From positions 1 through 64,000 of the forward strand of contig VIIQ02000856.1 of assembly GCA_007449985.2 (NCBI GenBank): a stretch of DNA of 64,000 nt, in the 5' to 3' direction. This DNA is from Desmodesmus armatus. Lineage: Eukaryota > Chlorophyta > Chlorophyceae > Sphaeropleales > Scenedesmaceae. The translations under genes and the position numbers were made by a program. Position 1 is the stretch's first letter. Each line of letters starts with the position of its first letter. This document shows positions 60,945 through 64,000 of this stretch, in pieces. Under the pieces are notes generated by a model. The model was not told the origin of the DNA and made no database searches. It saw only the letters and a list, made by a program, of their open reading frames with translations.

Positions 60945-63487
60945 CTATTGCTGATGTTGCTGCTGCTCCTCCTCTGGCCCCATGACCAGTGTGTCCATGA
61001 GCTGCAGTTGCTGTGCCAGGTGTGCAGGCACAGCAACACCCTCGAAGTTCCACCAACGCCTGGTGACCTGAATCTGCAGCAGCAGCAGCAGCAGGAGGAG
61101 CAGTGAGCCTTGCGGCAGTGCAGTGATACACCCACAACAGTACGTTGAGGAGCCTGGTGCACACTGCTGCATGTGTGGTGACATGCAGCATGCAACTGAT
61201 GTCACGCACAGCTATGGGGCGACCTTGTCAGATAACAGCCAATATGAAAAGCCATTACCAAAACCTCACACCGGTACTACTGCAACTACTGCCACAATCA
61301 ACGACCCTGTGCTGCCCAGCTCACATTGTTGTGTGCAAAGCCAAACTTGGCGCCTTGGAAGCTGACATCAATGCGCCGCCAGGGCAGCTCCTGCAGGCAT
61401 TGAAGGGGTGGGGGTTGAGGGGTTGAGGGGGGGTGAGGGGGGTGGAGGGTGTTGATGCTGGCACTAGGTGCTGAGTTGGGTCATTCAGCAGTACGTCATC
61501 AGTGAAGAGTTTGCAATGTGCACAAGGAGGGCTGGAGTGGGAGGATGGGCGCATGTGGCTCTGGCAGCTTTGGTCCAGACCGGGTCTTCTTCGCGGACGT
61601 GCCTTTTTCTTGCGACGCCCCCTTCAAACTGTCCACGGACTCCTCGGCACCATCACAGTCCCCAGCCACACTTCACTGCGCCTCACCCCATGCATGCCAC
61701 TCCCATGCGCACCCCCCCCCTACCTGCAGGCGCCTCAGCATATGTGCCACCAGCTGCGCCCTACTGCTACCAGCAGCAGCACCCCCCACCCTCCACACCA
61801 GCCGTCAGAGCAGCAGCATCAGCAGCAACGTCAGCAGCAGCCTCTGCAGGGCTGTCTGCTACTGACACTGGACCAGAACCCTGGCCTGACAGCCCACTGG
61901 TAAGGTCGGCTTCAGCAGACACCACTGCTGCCGCCCCGCTGGCAGCAATGGCGGCTGGTGACTGCTGCTGCTGCTGCTGCTGCCGCTGAGGTTTGGGTTC
62001 GTAGTCGATGGATGACAAAGACTGCTGCTGCTGTGGTTCGGATGGCTCTAGGCTGCTGTACTGCAGTTCGATCATCTCCTCTGCACTGTCCAAGATGGCA
62101 GTGTCAGCAGCATGAGCAGCAGCAGCAGCAGCGGCAGCAGTAGCCGGCGCTGCTGCAGCAGCGACGGCTGATTCGGCTGCTGTCTTCAGGGGAGCCCCAC
62201 CCCTACCAGGTTGGCCACAGAAGCGGCTGTAGGACAGCGGCAGCAGCTTACTCCTGCTGCTGCTGCCGCGGCCGCCGCTGCTGCTGCTGCAGCTGGTGGT
62301 GGCAGCAGCGGTATCCTCACCCGCAGCTGCTGCTGCTGCTGTTGGTAGTGGCGGCTGCATGGCGCCTGCAGCCACTGCTGCTGTTGCTGCTGATGTGGCG
62401 CCCCCCGCTTCCAATTCTGTGGCTGCGAAGGCACTTGCCCCATGACCCTCCTGCTGCAGTAGCGGCTGCTCCTGCTGCTGCTGCTGCTGCTCCTGCTTGC
62501 TGCTTCTTCCTAGTCCAAACCCACCCACGCTATTCAAGATGCGCCAACCGCTGCTGCTGCTACCGCCGCCGTTGGTTGCCGCAGCCAGCTGCTGCTGCTG
62601 CTGTCGGGCATGTGTCCAGTCATGGCTGGGCGTGTGCGGCTGCTGCACAGCAGCATGTAATGCTGCTGCTGCTGCTGCTGCACTGCTGCTCCAGTGCTGC
62701 TGCAGCTGCTGCCAGTCATTAGGCCAGAAGGCAGCAGGCAGTTCATCCTGCAGCACCACACCCTTGGCGGTAGCAGCCTGGGGTGGGGGTGGGGGCAGCT
62801 GTCAAAGCTGCGCAGGGAGGAGTTGGCAAACCCAACAAGGTGGTCACCATCTGCAGCAGCACAGCACAGCACAGCACAGCACAGCGCGGCACGGCTCGGC
62901 TCGGTACAGCTCACCACTGTAACAAAACAGCAGCAGCATTGCATCAGAACAGGCCAGCACACCAATTTGCAGAAACCAGCAGCACACAGGCATGCCTGGC
63001 CCTACAGAACAGCCACACCCCTACAATCTTACACCCAACCACCAACTCCCCACCCAGCCTTCACCATAACCCGGGCGCGCGGTCCAAGCACACTACACGC
63101 ATCCTGTATGTACACACAGACGCTTTGCACAATACACACATGCAGTCACTTGCAACCACATGTATGCATATGCGCATGCACACATGCTCACAAAGCGCAC
63201 GCAGGCACACATGCCCTAGCCCCTTGTAAAAATTGTGCCCCCTGTCCCCCCACCCCCCAAAAAAACCCACCCCGCCCACCCACCCATGTTTGCGTAGGCG
63301 GTGCGTGTCTGGAATGCTGCCAGCGCTGAGTAGAAGAACAGACCCCTGTCAGGACAGTCCTGGCTCATCTGAAGCAGCAGCGGCAGCTGAGCAGTACTGC
63401 TGCTGCCACCGCCGCCTGCTGCTGCTGCTGATGGCCTATCAGCAGCTGCTGCTGCTGCCCTGGCTGCTGCTGCTCTATCGCTGCGCC

Positions 63488-63518
<31 letters not shown>

Positions 63519-63931
63519 GCCGTCGAGCATGAAGAACTGCTGCCCCGTTCGTTGGAATATGAGGCTGGCTGTTGTACCGCTGATGGACTGCAGGAAGCGT
63601 ACAGCTGCTGACCCAGCAGGGGGATGTCACCCGTCCAGCCAATGAACGGGACCTGGGGTGTGTGCGCAGGGGGGGGGGGCACACACGGGGACAGTTGCAG
63701 AGGGTTGCGGCATGATGTATATATATCGCATGCATCCATTGCTAGGGGCCAGCGTTGCGCTTGGGATGGGGAATTGTGTCAGGCCTGGAGGGAGTGGCTC
63801 TCCAGTCGCCTGCTCAGCATCCCCAAACACCACATCTGACAGCAGCTCACACCCCCAAACCACACAGCTTTGCCACCATCCCTCACCTGCGCGACACTGT
63901 CTGCATCGCAGCTGCAGTGTGGCGTGGTCAT
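60945..63931 (-). CDS. Gln/Ala-rich protein of unknown family, about 578 aa (provisional)
   Basis: Proposed exons, high to low: 63931-63887, 63652-63284, 62850-61724, 61390-61325, 61073-60945. The last exon ends in TAG. I do not recognise the family. Ordered-looking blocks are VPFIGWTGDIPLLGQ, RFLQSISGTTASLIFQRTGQ, QMSQDCPDRGLFFYSALAAF with QTRTAYANMDGDHLVGFANS, VVLQDELPAAFWPNDWQQL, a C-terminal QLVAHMLRRLQELPWRRIDV, and SFQGAKFGFAHNNIQVTRRW. These are separated by poly-Gln, poly-Ala and Ser/Gly tracts. The frame chains from Met to stop (579 codons) only with three single-base corrections: a missing base near 63610, a missing C in the C-runs at about 62785-62800, and an extra G in the GGGGGG near 61783. 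The phases on either side agree with all three. The start ATG opens a short exon with a good GTGAGG donor, but it could be replaced by an upstream exon outside the window. Confidence 0.5.
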
Positions 63932-64000
63932 GGTGACAAACTAATCTGACCACAGTCTATGACGCCGCCCCCCCCCCCCCCCGGGGCCACACAATTAATA
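63932..64000. other. Right edge: 5' flank of the unknown gene with a poly-C run
   Basis: The last 69 bp hold the presumed 5' leader of the minus-strand unknown gene and a poly-C run of about 15 nt starting near 63968. Nothing else can be read from so short a stretch. Confidence 0.5.

Noticed and set aside
1..64000. tRNA, rRNA or other structured RNA genes
   Set aside because: I found no cloverleaf consensus boxes or rRNA-like conserved blocks while reading both strands. A covariance-model search would be needed to exclude them fully.

Overview
The window is nuclear DNA from a eukaryote, most likely a green alga of the Chlamydomonadales/Volvocales. The evidence is: many short GT-AG introns (typical acceptor CTGCAG), GC-rich coding sequence with long CAG/poly-Gln and Ala tracts, intronic poly-C/poly-G and (CTG)n runs, TGTAA polyadenylation-type signals after several stop codons, a centriole cartwheel gene, a cyclophilin with a transit-like leader, and CCCTAAA/CCCTAAAA telomere-type repeats. 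The species cannot be named from the sequence alone.

Layout. (1) 1-17330: a tandem satellite array with a 169-bp monomer, about 102 copies, disordered at its left end and decaying at its right end; the short open frames in it are not genes. (2) 17331-18527: unique sequence without a recognisable gene. (3) 18528-31211, minus: a 31-exon gene for a CEP135/Bld10-family centriole cartwheel protein of about 1509 aa. All 31 exons join in phase without a stop. (4) 31702-34561, minus: a 7-exon enoyl-CoA hydratase with an organelle-type leader. (5) 34838-38810, plus: an 8-exon gene encoding transit-like leader + CS (p23-like) domain + cyclophilin domain + Gln/Glu-rich tail. Its start lies 276 bp from that of the hydratase, so the two probably share a promoter region. 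(6) 39846-43069, plus: a 5-exon F-box protein with a cullin-N-like C-terminal half. (7) 43925-49469, plus: a many-exon secreted haem peroxidase whose catalytic motifs are present but whose frame needs one or two single-base corrections. (8) 49470-54972: gene-poor sequence with an interstitial telomere-like block. (9) 54973-60020, minus: a Gln/Ala-rich AT-hook protein. (10) 60945-63931, minus: a Gln/Ala-rich protein of unknown family.

No operon-like logic applies. The recognisable genes serve unrelated cell functions: centriole assembly, fatty-acid oxidation, protein folding, ubiquitin ligation, extracellular redox chemistry and chromatin or transcription. All exon models were built by eye from splice signals and phase continuity, without transcript or database support. 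Three genes at the right (7, 9, 10) need single-base corrections, mostly inside homopolymers, which suggests consensus errors in the assembly or, less likely, gene decay.
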